Part shown: positions 50,665 through 60,199 of the stretch, piece by piece
Layout of the letters: each line of letters opens with the position of its first letter
How positions within the stretch are numbered: position 1 is the first letter of the stretch
Source: an uncultured Prevotellaceae bacterium
Lineage (GTDB): Bacteria; Bacteroidota; Bacteroidia; Bacteroidales; Bacteroidaceae
DNA length: 64,000 nucleotides
Direction: 5' to 3'
Assembly (NCBI GenBank): GCA_902800595.1
Contig: CADCFA010000009.1
Location: 22,340-86,339 of the forward strand
Notes under the pieces: generated by a model
Told to the model about the DNA's origin: nothing
Database searches by the model: none
What the model saw: the letters and a program-made list of their open reading frames with translations, nothing else
Program-made: the position numbers and the translations under genes

Positions 50665-52455
50665 TTGACCTCATTAGAACTCTTAGCTCCTGCCAAGAAT
50701 CTGGAATGTGGCATAGCAGCCATCGATCATGGTGCTGATGCCGTATATATCGGTGCGCCGCGTTTTGGTGCACGTGCAGCGGCAGGGAATAGTATTGAGG
50801 ATATCACTCAACTGTGCAGTTATGCTCATCTTTTTGGTGCTAAGGTTTATGTGACGCTGAACACCATTATCTACGATGACGAGATTGAGGCTGTCAGAAG
50901 TGTCATCAGCCAATTGGAGAAAGTTGGTGTAGATGCCATCCTCGTACAAGATATGGCAGTACTCACGATGCTGAAAGAACAGAGTGCAATGGCGATTCAT
51001 GCCTCCACGCAGACGGATAATCGTACGGCAGAAAAGGTGCGCTGGTTGCATGATGTTGGATGCTCCCGTGTGGTTTTGGCGCGAGAGTTGTCTGCAGAAG
51101 AGATTGCGGCGATTCATCGTGAGGTGCCTGATGTAGAACTTGAGGTTTTTGTTCACGGAGCGTTGTGTGTGAGTTATTCTGGTATCTGTTACGCCTCTCA
51201 ATATTGTTTTCATCGCAGTGCCAATCGGGGCGAGTGTGCCCAGTTCTGCCGTATGCGCTTCTCTCTGGTTGATGCTGATGGCAAGGAGATAGAGCGCGAG
51301 CGTTATCTGATGTCTCTGAAGGATATGAATCAGAGCGACCATCTGCAGCAACTGATAGAGGCAGGGGCTACCTCTTTTAAGATAGAAGGTCGCCTGAAGG
51401 ATATGGCATACGTGAAGAATGTGACAGCAGCTTATAGTGAACGGCTGAATGCCATCATACGTCAGCATCCTGATCAGTACTGCCGTGCATCCAAGGGCTA
51501 TTGTGAATATACCTTTAAACCTGATCTCCATCGTACTTTTAATCGTGGCTATACCACCTATTTCCTGAATGGACGACAACCCGACATCACTTCTTTTGAT
51601 ACCCCTAAGGCTGTAGGCGAGTTCGTGGGAACGGTGAAGGAGATTCGTGGTAACTCCTTTAATGTGGCAGGCATTACGAGTTTTGCTAATGGTGACGGAC
51701 TCTGTTTCCTGAATGAAGAACGTAAGTTCGAAGGGTTGCGAGCCAACCGTGTGGAAGGTAATCGCATCTATCCTTTCAAAATGCCCCGCAACCTGCGCCC
51801 AGGTATGGCACTTTACCGGAATAATGATCAGGAGTTTGAGCGACTCCTTGCCAAACCCAGTGCCACAAGAAAGATTCCTGTCAGTATCGCTCTCCGTTCT
51901 GTTGAAGATGGCTTCGAGTTGAGTGCTGGCAATGTGACGCTCCACTTCGAGAGTGAGCATCAGTTGGCCCAGAAGTCGCCTCGCGAGAATATCGCCCGAC
52001 AGTTGTCAAAGTTGGGTGATACCGTCTATGAGTGTACGCAGGTGGAGGTGCCTGACGATTTCAACTTTTTTATTCCCAATAGTCAACTGTCTGATATGCG
52101 CAGACAACTGGTAGAGGCTCTTTCTCTTACCCCCAAGAAGGAGAGTAAGAAGCATAGCCAGTATAAAGGTATGCAATTGGAAAAGGCCAGTTACCAATAT
52201 AACATCTCAAATCACATGGCAGCAGCATTCTATGGCACTGATACGCTGTCGGCCTTTGAGGTGAAGGGTGGGGAAGGTCCCCTCATGCAGTGTCGGCATT
52301 GCATCCGTTATAGTCTGGGCTATTGTGTCAAGCATGGTGGTAAGCGCCCGTTGTGGCATGAACCTCTTTCTCTCGTGTTGGGCGATGGTCGTCGCTTTCG
52401 TCTTGAGTTTGATTGTCAACACTGTCAGATGAACGTCTATGCGTCGAATCGTTAG
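50665..52455 (+). CDS. U32-family peptidase-like RNA hydroxylation protein
   Basis: 596 aa, starting at TTG 50665 because a stop lies four codons upstream and 'LELLAPAKN' is the family's N-terminus. U32 signature 'EVFVHGALCVSYSGICYAS' with Fe-S Cys residues and 'RGECAQFCR'; C-terminal Cys cluster 'CRHCIRYSLGYC' and 'CQHC'. Relatives (RlhA, TrhP) modify 23S rRNA or tRNA rather than cut peptides; which substrate applies here is open. The last 17 bp overlap the next gene. Confidence 0.88.
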   Translation: MTSLELLAPAKNLECGIAAIDHGADAVYIGAPRFGARAAAGNSIEDITQLCSYAHLFGAKVYVTLNTIIYDDEIEAVRSVISQLEKVGVDAILVQDMAVLTMLKEQSAMAIHASTQTDNRTAEKVRWLHDVGCSRVVLARELSAEEIAAIHREVPDVELEVFVHGALCVSYSGICYASQYCFHRSANRGECAQFCRMRFSLVDADGKEIERERYLMSLKDMNQSDHLQQLIEAGATSFKIEGRLKDMAYVKNVTAAYSERLNAIIRQHPDQYCRASKGYCEYTFKPDLHRTFNRGYTTYFLNGRQPDITSFDTPKAVGEFVGTVKEIRGNSFNVAGITSFANGDGLCFLNEERKFEGLRANRVEGNRIYPFKMPRNLRPGMALYRNNDQEFERLLAKPSATRKIPVSIALRSVEDGFELSAGNVTLHFESEHQLAQKSPRENIARQLSKLGDTVYECTQVEVPDDFNFFIPNSQLSDMRRQLVEALSLTPKKESKKHSQYKGMQLEKASYQYNISNHMAAAFYGTDTLSAFEVKGGEGPLMQCRHCIRYSLGYCVKHGGKRPLWHEPLSLVLGDGRRFRLEFDCQHCQMNVYASNR

Positions 52456-53383
52456 TTTCCTGTTTTTCAGTCTGCTGTTGTGCGGTTGTTATAACAAAGG
52501 CCCGATTACGCCTGATGCCTGGGATTTGACAAGTCAGCAGATTGATTCTATCTCTTTTTATACCACTCATCATTACACCCAGAATTATAACTTTGTAGTG
52601 ACTGGCGATTCGCTGGTTCTAGTGGCTCAGCAACCTGATGATATGTCTGTGCCTGATGTGGTGTCGATGGAGATCCAGTCAGAGTCAGGTGAACTGCAGA
52701 AGGATTCTGTGACGATTCATAAAAATGAGCGTATCGTTGTGGCAGATATCAAGACGCTTCCTGCTGATACGATAGATTCTGTGTGGGTGAAGGTAGCGCG
52801 CGACCAGCTCACCTTCGGGTGGATTCACGAGAGTGAACTCTTGGAAAAAGTCTCTCCCGATGATCCTATCAGTCAGTTTATTGATATGTTCTCAAACATC
52901 CATCTGTTGGCATTCCTTGCCATCATCGTGATGGTAGGTGTGGCATATGGCATCCGAAGCCTGATGCGCTTAGGGGCAAAGATCGTGCATTTCAATGATA
53001 TTCCTTCTTTCTATCCCACACTGCTCTGCTTGTTAATATCATCAGCTGCTGTCCTCTATAGTTCCATCCAGTTGTTTGATGCAGAGATGTGGCGCCATTT
53101 CTACTATCATCCTTCACTTAATCCTTTTGCGCTGCCATTCTGGTTGGGTGTATTTGTCATCTCTGTGTGGACAATTGTCATTGTCGCTATTGCTACTTTC
53201 GAGGATGTCACACGCCATCTGCCAATGGGTAGTGCTATGCTTTATTTGGGAGGACTGTTTGGTATCTGTGCTTTCGACTATGTGGTGTTTAGTGTTGGTA
53301 CCTTATATTACATAGGCTATCCCTTGTTGATTGCCTACTATGTGTTTGCCATTAAGCAACTGATGAAGCAGGACTCCATTTAG
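52439..53383 (+). CDS. membrane lipoprotein with SH3-like domain
   Basis: 314 aa. Signal sequence with lipobox LLCGC (Cys17), a periplasmic region of about 120 residues that may form an SH3-like fold ('DSVWVKVARDQLTFGWIHESEL'), then about five membrane helices (155-310). A lipoprotein that is also multi-pass is uncommon. No named family recognised. Overlaps the U32 gene by 17 bp and the convergent hemW by 4 bp. Confidence 0.65.
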   Translation: MRRIVSFLFFSLLLCGCYNKGPITPDAWDLTSQQIDSISFYTTHHYTQNYNFVVTGDSLVLVAQQPDDMSVPDVVSMEIQSESGELQKDSVTIHKNERIVVADIKTLPADTIDSVWVKVARDQLTFGWIHESELLEKVSPDDPISQFIDMFSNIHLLAFLAIIVMVGVAYGIRSLMRLGAKIVHFNDIPSFYPTLLCLLISSAAVLYSSIQLFDAEMWRHFYYHPSLNPFALPFWLGVFVISVWTIVIVAIATFEDVTRHLPMGSAMLYLGGLFGICAFDYVVFSVGTLYYIGYPLLIAYYVFAIKQLMKQDSI

Positions 53384-54492
53384 TCCACTAGCATCAGTTC
53401 ACTCATTACCATATCACTCACAAATAATCCTTTGCGGGTTAGATGAAGTCTCTGGTTTTCTATTGTCAGAAGCCCGTCGTCGATAAATCGTCTGGCGTTC
53501 TTCAAACAGTACTGGTGATACCTCTCTGGCAAAAGAGAAAGGTTAAGTCCCTCACATGTGCGTAGGGCAACGGTTACCATATCGTTATAGCGTGTATCTT
53601 CGTCGAGTGTCTCCGATTCATACAGACGCTCTCCTTGTTGTATGCCTGCGATATACTGTCGGATATCTGCGATGTTCCAACTGCGTGTTGCTTTGTCGAA
53701 AGAGTGGGCTGCAGCACCTATGCCGATATAGGGTGTACCATTCCAGTAGCTGCTATTATGCCGGCTGCGATAGCCCGACTTGGCAAAGTTGGATATCTCA
53801 TAGTGCTCATAACCTTTGGCAACGAGTTTGTCAATCAGCAGTTCATACATCTCTCGCTCCAGCTCCTCGTCGATGCTGAATGCAGAACTGTCAGCCTGGC
53901 ACTTCTCGTAGAGCACAGTTCCTTCTTCAATCATCAGACAGTAGCTCGAAAGATGCTCTACATTTAAAGCGAGTGCCTTGCTGATATCCGATTTCCAGTC
54001 TTCCAACGTCTCTTGTGGGAAGCCGTACATCAGGTCAATGCTGATATTGGCAATGCCTGATTCCCTAAGCCGATCTACAGCCGATCCAACCTGTTCTGAC
54101 GTGTGTCTGCGCCTGAGAAAACGCAGTCTCTCGTCATTGAATGTCTGGACGCCCATACTCACACGGTTCACTGGCAGCAGGCTAATGTCTTTGGCAAATT
54201 CTGGTGTTACATCATCTGGGTTACATTCGATGGTCACTTCTGCATCTGCCGACACCTTATTATATTTATATATAGCGTCGAAGATCCGATGGAGCTGTTG
54301 GATAGTCAACTGAGAAGGTGTCCCGCCACCCAGATAGATGGTGCCTACAGGTTCTGAAGAAATCCTCATCGCGAGTTCCTGACATATAGCATCCGTATAT
54401 CCTTCACGGAGCGCCAGCCCTGTGGTAGAATAGAAGCCGCAATAGATGCAACGGCTCTTGCAGAATGGAATATGTATGTATAAACCTGCCAT
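53380..54492 (-). CDS. hemW: radical SAM heme chaperone HemW
   Basis: 370 aa. Fe-S motif CKSRCIYC (Cys11, 15, 18), 'YLGGGTPSQL' SAM-binding region, and 'GFPQETLEDWKSDI' typical of HemW/HemN. The short form without extra N-terminal residues fits the HemW heme chaperone rather than coproporphyrinogen dehydrogenase. Its promoter box ends 8 bp before the ATG. Confidence 0.88.
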   Translation of the reverse strand: MAGLYIHIPFCKSRCIYCGFYSTTGLALREGYTDAICQELAMRISSEPVGTIYLGGGTPSQLTIQQLHRIFDAIYKYNKVSADAEVTIECNPDDVTPEFAKDISLLPVNRVSMGVQTFNDERLRFLRRRHTSEQVGSAVDRLRESGIANISIDLMYGFPQETLEDWKSDISKALALNVEHLSSYCLMIEEGTVLYEKCQADSSAFSIDEELEREMYELLIDKLVAKGYEHYEISNFAKSGYRSRHNSSYWNGTPYIGIGAAAHSFDKATRSWNIADIRQYIAGIQQGERLYESETLDEDTRYNDMVTVALRTCEGLNLSLLPERYHQYCLKNARRFIDDGLLTIENQRLHLTRKGLFVSDMVMSELMLVD

Positions 54493-54500
54493 TTTTTTTG

Positions 54501-54508
54501 CAAAATTA
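54501..54508 (-). promoter_or_regulatory. -7 promoter element of hemW
   Basis: TAATTTTG on the minus strand, so the message must have an extremely short leader. Confidence 0.55.
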
Positions 54509-54537
54509 CTAATTAAGTTTAATATTTGAAAGATTTC

Positions 54538-54569
54538 TTTGGTGTTTTGTTGGAAAATGTCTAATTTCG
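54538..54569 (+). promoter_or_regulatory. promoter of the EF-G2 gene
   Basis: TTTG (54538-54541), 20-bp spacer, TAATTTCG (54562-54569, one mismatch). Confidence 0.6.
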
Positions 54570-54608
54570 TGCCGACAAAATGAATTATTCACCTAAGACT
54601 AAATTGAT

Positions 54609-56768
54609 ATGAAAGTTTATCAGACTAACGAGATCAAAAACATTGCATTGCTTGGCAGTGCGGGTAGCGGCAAGACTACTCTTGCCGAATCAATGGTTTA
54701 CGAGGCCGGCATCATTAAGCGTCGCGGCACCGTAGAAGGTAAGAACACCATGAGCGATTATTTCCCTGTTGAACAGGAATATGGCTACTCGGTGTTCTCT
54801 ACTGTTTTTCATGTAGAGTGGAATAACAAGAAGTTGAACATCATCGACTGTCCGGGTTCCGACGACTTCGTGGGTGGTGCTATCACCGCTCTGAACGTTA
54901 CCGATCAGGCTGTGTTGCTCATCAACGGCCAGTATGGTCCTGAGGTAGGCACGATGAACGCTTTCCGCAACACAGAGAAGCTGAAGAAGCCCGTCATCTT
55001 CCTGGTGAACCAGCTGGATCGCGACAACTGCGACTTTGATCAGATCCTGGCTCAACTGAAGGAGGTTTATGGTCCTAACTGTGTGCCCGTCCAGTATCCT
55101 ATAGCTACAGGTGCTGGCTTCAACAGCGTGATTGATGTGCTGCTGATGAAGAAATACTCATGGAAGCCCGAAGGCGGTGCTCCTATCATTGAGGATATTC
55201 CTGCCGATCAGTTGGAGAAGGCCAAGGAATGGAAGGCTGCTCTTGTTGAGGCTGCTGCTGCAGGCGATGACACACTGATGGAGAAGTTCTTCGAGAGCGA
55301 GGATCTCAGCGAGGACGAGATGCGTGAGGGTATCCGCAAGGGACTTGTCACACGTAGCATCTTCCCTGTATTCTGCGTTTGCGCAGGTCGTGATATGGGT
55401 GTCCGTCGTCTGATGGAGTTCCTGGGTAATGTGGTTCCCTTCGTGAGTGAGATGCCTGTCATCAAGAATGCAGCCGGTAAGGAAGTTCCTGCCGACGCTT
55501 CTGCTCCCACATCACTTTATTTCTTCAAGACAGGTGTTGAGCCCCATATCGGTGAGGTTCAGTACTTCAAGGTGATGAGTGGTGTTGTGAAGAGCGGTGA
55601 CGATCTGACCAATGCTGATCGCGGTTCTAAGGAGCGCATGGGTACACTCTATGCATGTGCCGGAGCCAACCGTATTCAGGTAGATCAGCTCGTAGCTGGT
55701 GATATCGGTTGTACCGTGAAGCTGAAGGATGTGAAGACTGGCAACACGCTGAATGGCAAGGATGTTGATAACAAGTTCAACTTCATCAAGTATCCTAACT
55801 CTAAGTTCTCTCGTGCCATCAAGGCAGTCAACGAGGCTGAGACCGAAAAGATGATGGCAGCTCTGCAGAAGATGCGCCAGGAGGATCCTACATGGGTTGT
55901 TGAACAGTCTAAGGAGTTGCGCCAGATTATCGTTCATGGTCAGGGTGAGTTCCACCTGCGTACCTTGAAATGGCGTATGGAGAACAACGAGAAGATTCAG
56001 ATTGAATATCAGGAGCCGAAGATTCCTTATCGTGAGACGATTACGAAGATGGCTCGTGCCGACTATCGTCATAAGAAACAGTCGGGTGGTGCCGGACAGT
56101 TTGGTGAGGTTCACCTGATTGTAGAGCCTTATACCGATGGTATGCCTGATCCTACCAGCTTCACCATCAACGGCCAGGAGTTCAAGATGAACATCAAGTC
56201 GAAGGAAGAGAAGGATCTGGAGTGGGGTGGTAAACTCGTATTCATCAACAGCGTTGTTGGTGGTGCCATTGATATGCGCTTCATGCCTGCTATCCTGAAG
56301 GGTGTGATGGAGCGTATGGAGCAGGGCCCGTTGACAGGTTCTTATGCCCGTGACGTACGTGTGATTGTATATGACGGTAAGATGCACCCCGTTGACTCTA
56401 ACGAGCTCTCATTCATGCTGGCAGCCCGTAACGCCTTCTCTGCAGCCTTCAAGGAGGCTGGCCCAAAGGTGCTGGAGCCTATCTACGACCTTGAGGTGTT
56501 GGTTCCAGCCGACTACATGGGTGATGTTATGAGTGACCTGCAGGGTCGTCGTGCCATCATCATGGGTATGGATTCTGAGAGCGGTTACCAGAAGCTCACA
56601 GCTAAGATTCCTCTCAAGGAGTTGGCAAGCTACTCTATCGCCCTGTCGTCACTGACTGGTGGACGTGCTTCGTTCACAACAAGCTTCTCAAGCTATGAGC
56701 TTGTGCCGAACGATATCCAGCAGGCACTGATCAAGGAGCATGAGGCTGAATTAAAGGAAGAAGATTAA
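54609..56768 (+). CDS. fusA2: elongation factor G-like protein, EF-G2 type
   Basis: 719 aa with EF-G domains I-V. The G1 motif is GSAGSGKTT (residues 16-24) in place of the AHxDxGKTT of canonical EF-G; G3 is 'IDCPGSDDF' and G4 is 'NQLDRD' instead of NKxD. This is the pattern of the second EF-G of Bacteroides (EF-G2). From published work on B. thetaiotaomicron, that protein supports translocation without GTP hydrolysis and is induced in carbohydrate starvation; assumed, not shown, for this homologue. Own promoter and terminator. Confidence 0.88.
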   Translation: MKVYQTNEIKNIALLGSAGSGKTTLAESMVYEAGIIKRRGTVEGKNTMSDYFPVEQEYGYSVFSTVFHVEWNNKKLNIIDCPGSDDFVGGAITALNVTDQAVLLINGQYGPEVGTMNAFRNTEKLKKPVIFLVNQLDRDNCDFDQILAQLKEVYGPNCVPVQYPIATGAGFNSVIDVLLMKKYSWKPEGGAPIIEDIPADQLEKAKEWKAALVEAAAAGDDTLMEKFFESEDLSEDEMREGIRKGLVTRSIFPVFCVCAGRDMGVRRLMEFLGNVVPFVSEMPVIKNAAGKEVPADASAPTSLYFFKTGVEPHIGEVQYFKVMSGVVKSGDDLTNADRGSKERMGTLYACAGANRIQVDQLVAGDIGCTVKLKDVKTGNTLNGKDVDNKFNFIKYPNSKFSRAIKAVNEAETEKMMAALQKMRQEDPTWVVEQSKELRQIIVHGQGEFHLRTLKWRMENNEKIQIEYQEPKIPYRETITKMARADYRHKKQSGGAGQFGEVHLIVEPYTDGMPDPTSFTINGQEFKMNIKSKEEKDLEWGGKLVFINSVVGGAIDMRFMPAILKGVMERMEQGPLTGSYARDVRVIVYDGKMHPVDSNELSFMLAARNAFSAAFKEAGPKVLEPIYDLEVLVPADYMGDVMSDLQGRRAIIMGMDSESGYQKLTAKIPLKELASYSIALSSLTGGRASFTTSFSSYELVPNDIQQALIKEHEAELKEED

Positions 56769-56792
56769 TATTTCATTTATCGCTTATTGTTT

Positions 56793-56819
56793 GTCCCCGT
56801 TGGATTTACGCCAACGGGG
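56793..56819 (+). terminator. terminator after EF-G2
   Basis: 10-bp perfect stem TCCCCGTTGG/CCAACGGGGA, 7-nt loop, then a long T-run. Confidence 0.9.
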
Positions 56820-56935
56820 ATTTTTTTTATTTAATTATTTGTAATTAAAAACCACAACTATATTAAAAAATGCAAATATAAGATTAATAATTAACATATC
56901 ATAGGTTTGTTTTTAAGAATTAGACTACTTTTGCA

Positions 56936-56943
56936 GTCAAATA
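56936..56943 (+). promoter_or_regulatory. -7 promoter element of rprX
   Basis: TACTTTTG; a TTTG lies 16 bp upstream (56916-56919), shorter than usual. Confidence 0.45.
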
Positions 56944-56955
56944 GAAAACAATGTA

Positions 56956-58518
56956 ATGAAGAAAAGTACAATTTGGATAATCGCTATAGTCATGGGCCTG
57001 TCGTTCGTAGGCCTTCTGCTCTTGCAGATCTCTTATATCGAAGAGATGACCAAGATGAAGAAGGAACAGTTCGACGAGTCCGTGAACCGTAGTCTCTATC
57101 AGGCTTCTCGTAATCTTGAGATGAACGAGACACTCCGTTATCTGGAGAAAGATGTGAAGCAGACGGAGCGCAAGGCTTTCCATCAGGACTCCGTGATGGT
57201 TGACGGTCTCGATGGTACGATCAAGCAGAGCCATCAGTATGCAGTCGCTGCAGATGATGGTACAGTCTATTCCTCCTTTGAACTGAAGACATTCGCCATC
57301 AAACCGGCAAATGTACCCAAGGCTATGATCCTGCGTACCGATAAGAACTCCATCTCAGAAGCCTCTAAGTCGTTGCAGGAGATTGTGCGCAACCGCTATG
57401 TGTATCAGAAAGCGCTGCTCGACGAGGTGGTGTATAACATCCTTTATACAGCATCCGACAAACCATTGAAGGAGCGTATCAATTTCAAGCTCCTTGATCA
57501 GGACATCCGTGCTGAACTGATGAACAATGGTGTCAATATCTCTTATCACTTCCGCGTGGAGACAGCCGATGGACGTGAGATATATCGTTGTCCCGACTAC
57601 TCTGAGGAAGGTGAGGAATATACCTACAAGCAGACACTATTCCGCAACGACCCTTCGCCGAAGATGGGTATCGTGAAGGTTCACTTCCCCGACATGAACG
57701 CCTACATCTTCTCCAGTGTGCGTTTTATGATACCAGCTATGGTGTTTACCATCGTTCTGCTGATAACCTTTATTTTCACCATTGTCGTGATTTTCCGTCA
57801 GAAACGCTATAACGAGATTAAGAACGACTTCATCAACAATATGACGCACGAGCTCAAGACACCTATCTCCAGTATCTCACTGGCTGCACAGATGCTCAAC
57901 GACGAGTCTGTCAACAAGTCTCCTTCGATGCTTCAGCATTTGGGGGGTGTCATCAACGATGAGTCCAAGCGTCTGCGTTTCCTGGTAGAGAAGGTACTTC
58001 AGATGTCGATGTTCGATCGCAAACAAGCCACCTTCAAGAAGAAGGAACTCGACCTCAATGAGTTGCTTGAGTCAGTCGCCGGCTCATTCTCCCTCCGTGT
58101 GGAGCATACGGGTGGAAAGATCTACACGGAGATTGAGGCTGTCGATTCAGCAATCTTTGTCGATGAGGTGCATTTCCAGAACGCTATCACTAACCTGATG
58201 GACAATGCCGTGAAGTATCGCAAACCAGAGGAACCATTGGATATCTATATCCGCACCTGGAACGAAAAAGATCGTCTCTGCTTCTCTGTTCGCGACACGG
58301 GTCTGGGCATCAAGAAAGAGAATGTCCGTAAGATCTTTGATAAGTTCTATCGTGTTCACACGGGTAATGTGCACGATGTGAAAGGCTTCGGCTTAGGTTT
58401 GGCCTACGTGAAAAAGATTATCACCCTCCATGAGGGCGAGATCAAGTGTGAATCAGAGCTTGGCAAAGGCACCACCTTTACCGTCAAGCTTCCGCTTCTG
58501 AAAGAAGATAATTCATAG
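56956..58518 (+). CDS. rprX: sensor histidine kinase, RprX homologue
   Basis: 520 aa. Two membrane helices (about 5-25 and 255-280) frame a periplasmic sensor region. The H-box 'NNMTHELKTPISSIS' (His298) and catalytic N/G boxes ('NLMDNAVKY', 'DTGLGIK', 'GFGLGLAY') follow. Sequence and order with the regulator gene match RprX of Bacteroides fragilis. Start ATG at 56956; 26 bp before rprY. Confidence 0.9.
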   Translation: MKKSTIWIIAIVMGLSFVGLLLLQISYIEEMTKMKKEQFDESVNRSLYQASRNLEMNETLRYLEKDVKQTERKAFHQDSVMVDGLDGTIKQSHQYAVAADDGTVYSSFELKTFAIKPANVPKAMILRTDKNSISEASKSLQEIVRNRYVYQKALLDEVVYNILYTASDKPLKERINFKLLDQDIRAELMNNGVNISYHFRVETADGREIYRCPDYSEEGEEYTYKQTLFRNDPSPKMGIVKVHFPDMNAYIFSSVRFMIPAMVFTIVLLITFIFTIVVIFRQKRYNEIKNDFINNMTHELKTPISSISLAAQMLNDESVNKSPSMLQHLGGVINDESKRLRFLVEKVLQMSMFDRKQATFKKKELDLNELLESVAGSFSLRVEHTGGKIYTEIEAVDSAIFVDEVHFQNAITNLMDNAVKYRKPEEPLDIYIRTWNEKDRLCFSVRDTGLGIKKENVRKIFDKFYRVHTGNVHDVKGFGLGLAYVKKIITLHEGEIKCESELGKGTTFTVKLPLLKEDNS

Positions 58519-58544
58519 TATTAACAATAAAAACAAGAACCATT

Positions 58545-59246
58545 ATGGAAGACAAACTGAAAATTTTGCTTTGCGAGGATGATGAGAACCTCGGAATGCT
58601 GCTTCGTGAGTATCTGCAGGCCAAGGGCTTTGTAGCTGAACTCTGTGCCGACGGCGATGCCGGATTCAAGGCCTTCTTGAAAAACAAGTTCGATATCTGC
58701 GTCCTCGACGTGATGATGCCAAAGAAAGATGGTTTCACACTGGCTCAGGAGATTCATACCGCCAGTCCTGATGTGCCCATCATCTTCCTCACCGCCAAGA
58801 CACTGAAGGAAGATATTCTGGAGGGCTTCAAGATCGGTGCCGACGACTATATCACCAAACCCTTCTCTATGGAGGAGCTTGTATTCCGTATTGAGGCCAT
58901 CCTGCGCCGCACCAAGGGTAAGAAGAGCAAGGAGTCAACCGTCTATCGTATCGGCAACTTTACCTTCGACACTCAGAAGCAGCTGCTGAGTATCGGTGAA
59001 AAGCAGACCAAGCTCACTACGAAGGAGAATGAGTTGCTTGCACTGCTCTGCAGTCATGCCAATGAGATCCTGCAACGCGACTTTGCCCTGAAGACCATCT
59101 GGATCGACGACAACTATTTCAACGCACGCTCTATGGATGTGTATATCACCAAGCTCCGTAAGCACCTGAAGGAAGATCCCCAGATCGAGATTATCAACAT
59201 CCACGGCAAGGGCTATAAGCTGATCACCCCTGAGCAGGATATGTAG
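58545..59246 (+). CDS. rprY: response regulator, RprY homologue
   Basis: 233 aa. Receiver domain with acidic pocket 'LCEDDE', phospho-acceptor Asp55 in 'CVLDVMMP', and Lys in 'FLTAKT'; OmpR-type winged helix from about 130 ('TKLTTKENELLALL', 'MDVYITKLRKHL', 'IHGKGYKLI'). DNA-binding partner of the kinase just upstream. In B. fragilis RprY has been linked to oxidative-stress genes. Confidence 0.93.
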   Translation: MEDKLKILLCEDDENLGMLLREYLQAKGFVAELCADGDAGFKAFLKNKFDICVLDVMMPKKDGFTLAQEIHTASPDVPIIFLTAKTLKEDILEGFKIGADDYITKPFSMEELVFRIEAILRRTKGKKSKESTVYRIGNFTFDTQKQLLSIGEKQTKLTTKENELLALLCSHANEILQRDFALKTIWIDDNYFNARSMDVYITKLRKHLKEDPQIEIINIHGKGYKLITPEQDM

Positions 59247-59269
59247 TTGATGGCTGACAACTGATAGTT

Positions 59270-59449
59270 ATGACGACTATTAAAGATTATATAGGAGTGG
59301 CGCTGATTTTACTCGGCGCCCTCCTTTTGATAGTTAGTTACATTGCTGGGTGGGCATCCAGCAACCTGGTGCTGCTTTTAGGCTTGATACTCATCGTTTT
59401 AGGAGCTTTCATGCATATTAAGCACCTTAAAAGTGGTGAAAAGTATTAA
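59270..59449 (+). CDS. small two-helix membrane protein, 59 aa
   Basis: ATG 59270 to TAA 59449. Two hydrophobic helices (about residues 9-27 and 33-50), the second ending in a basic, soluble tail (HIKHLKSGEKY). It follows rprY by 23 bp and is probably in the same transcript. No named family. Placement suggests an accessory to the sensor kinase, but that is an inference. Confidence 0.6.
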   Translation: MTTIKDYIGVALILLGALLLIVSYIAGWASSNLVLLLGLILIVLGAFMHIKHLKSGEKY

Positions 59450-59508
59450 ATAGTGTTAATGATTAGTGGAAATTGTAAATTGTAAATCGTCAAATCGCAA
59501 AATTTCAC

Positions 59509-59516
59509 TACCTTTG
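59509..59516 (+). promoter_or_regulatory. -7 promoter element of rpsF-rpsR-rplI
   Basis: TACCTTTG, 49 bp before the rpsF ATG. No clear -33 element; no obvious S6-S18 binding leader structure recognised. Confidence 0.5.
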
Positions 59517-59565
59517 CACCCGCTTTTCGAAGCACATTATTAATTTTTATTTTAATTATTGAGTT

Positions 59566-59910
59566 ATGAATCAATACGAAACCGTTTTCATTTTAACTCC
59601 CGTTTTGTCTGATGAACAGATGAAGGAAACGGCCGCAAAGTTCAAGAAGGTCCTCACCGATAAGGGTGCAGAGATTCTCAACGAAGAGGCCTGGGGATTG
59701 AAGAAGATGGCTTATGCTATTCAGAAGAAATCTACAGGTTTCTACTGCCTGGTAGAGTTCAAGGCTGAGCCAGAAGTGATTAAGACACTGGAGACCGCTT
59801 TCCGTCGTGACGAGAAGGTGATTCGCTTCCAGACAGTTAAACTTGACAAGTATGCTGCAGAGTACGCCGAGAAGCGTCGCGCAAAGCTTGGTAAAAAAGA
59901 GGAGGCTTAA
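59566..59910 (+). CDS. rpsF: 30S ribosomal protein S6
   Basis: 114 aa bS6: '[20 protein letters not shown]' start, '[22 protein letters not shown]' core. Partner of S18 on the small-subunit platform. 3 bp before rpsR. Confidence 0.96.
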   Translation: MNQYETVFILTPVLSDEQMKETAAKFKKVLTDKGAEILNEEAWGLKKMAYAIQKKSTGFYCLVEFKAEPEVIKTLETAFRRDEKVIRFQTVKLDKYAAEYAEKRRAKLGKKEEA

Positions 59911-59913
59911 ACT

Positions 59914-60180
59914 ATGGCAGAACAAAGTGAAATCCGTTATTTGAACGCTCCTTCTATCGATACGAAGAAGAAGAAGTACTGCCGTTTCAAGAAGAGCGGT
60001 ATCAAGTACATCGACTACAAGGATCCCGAGTTCCTGAAGAAGTTCCTCAACGAGCAGGGTAAGATTCTTCCCCGCCGCATCACCGGAACATCTCTGAAGT
60101 ATCAGCGTCGTGTGGCTCAGGCCGTTAAGCGTGCCCGCCAGATTGCCCTGCTGCCTTACGTAACCGATTTGATGAAATAA
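59914..60180 (+). CDS. rpsR: 30S ribosomal protein S18
   Basis: 88 aa bS18: '[19 protein letters not shown]' and '[18 protein letters not shown]', standard length. Published structures of Flavobacterium ribosomes show S18 and S6 helping to hide the 16S anti-Shine-Dalgarno tail. Confidence 0.96.
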   Translation: MAEQSEIRYLNAPSIDTKKKKYCRFKKSGIKYIDYKDPEFLKKFLNEQGKILPRRITGTSLKYQRRVAQAVKRARQIALLPYVTDLMK

Positions 60181-60181
60181 T

Positions 60182-60188
60182 TAAGGAG
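60182..60188 (+). promoter_or_regulatory. strong Shine-Dalgarno sequence before rplI
   Basis: AAGGAGG lies 12-18 bp before the rplI ATG and directly after the rpsR stop. Such motifs are rare among the starts in this window. Confidence 0.6.
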
Positions 60189-60199
60189 GACGCAAGATT

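Noticed and set aside
50641-50665. ATG start further downstream for the U32 gene
   Set aside because: It would delete the conserved LELLAPAKN N-terminus; TTG at 50665 fits better.
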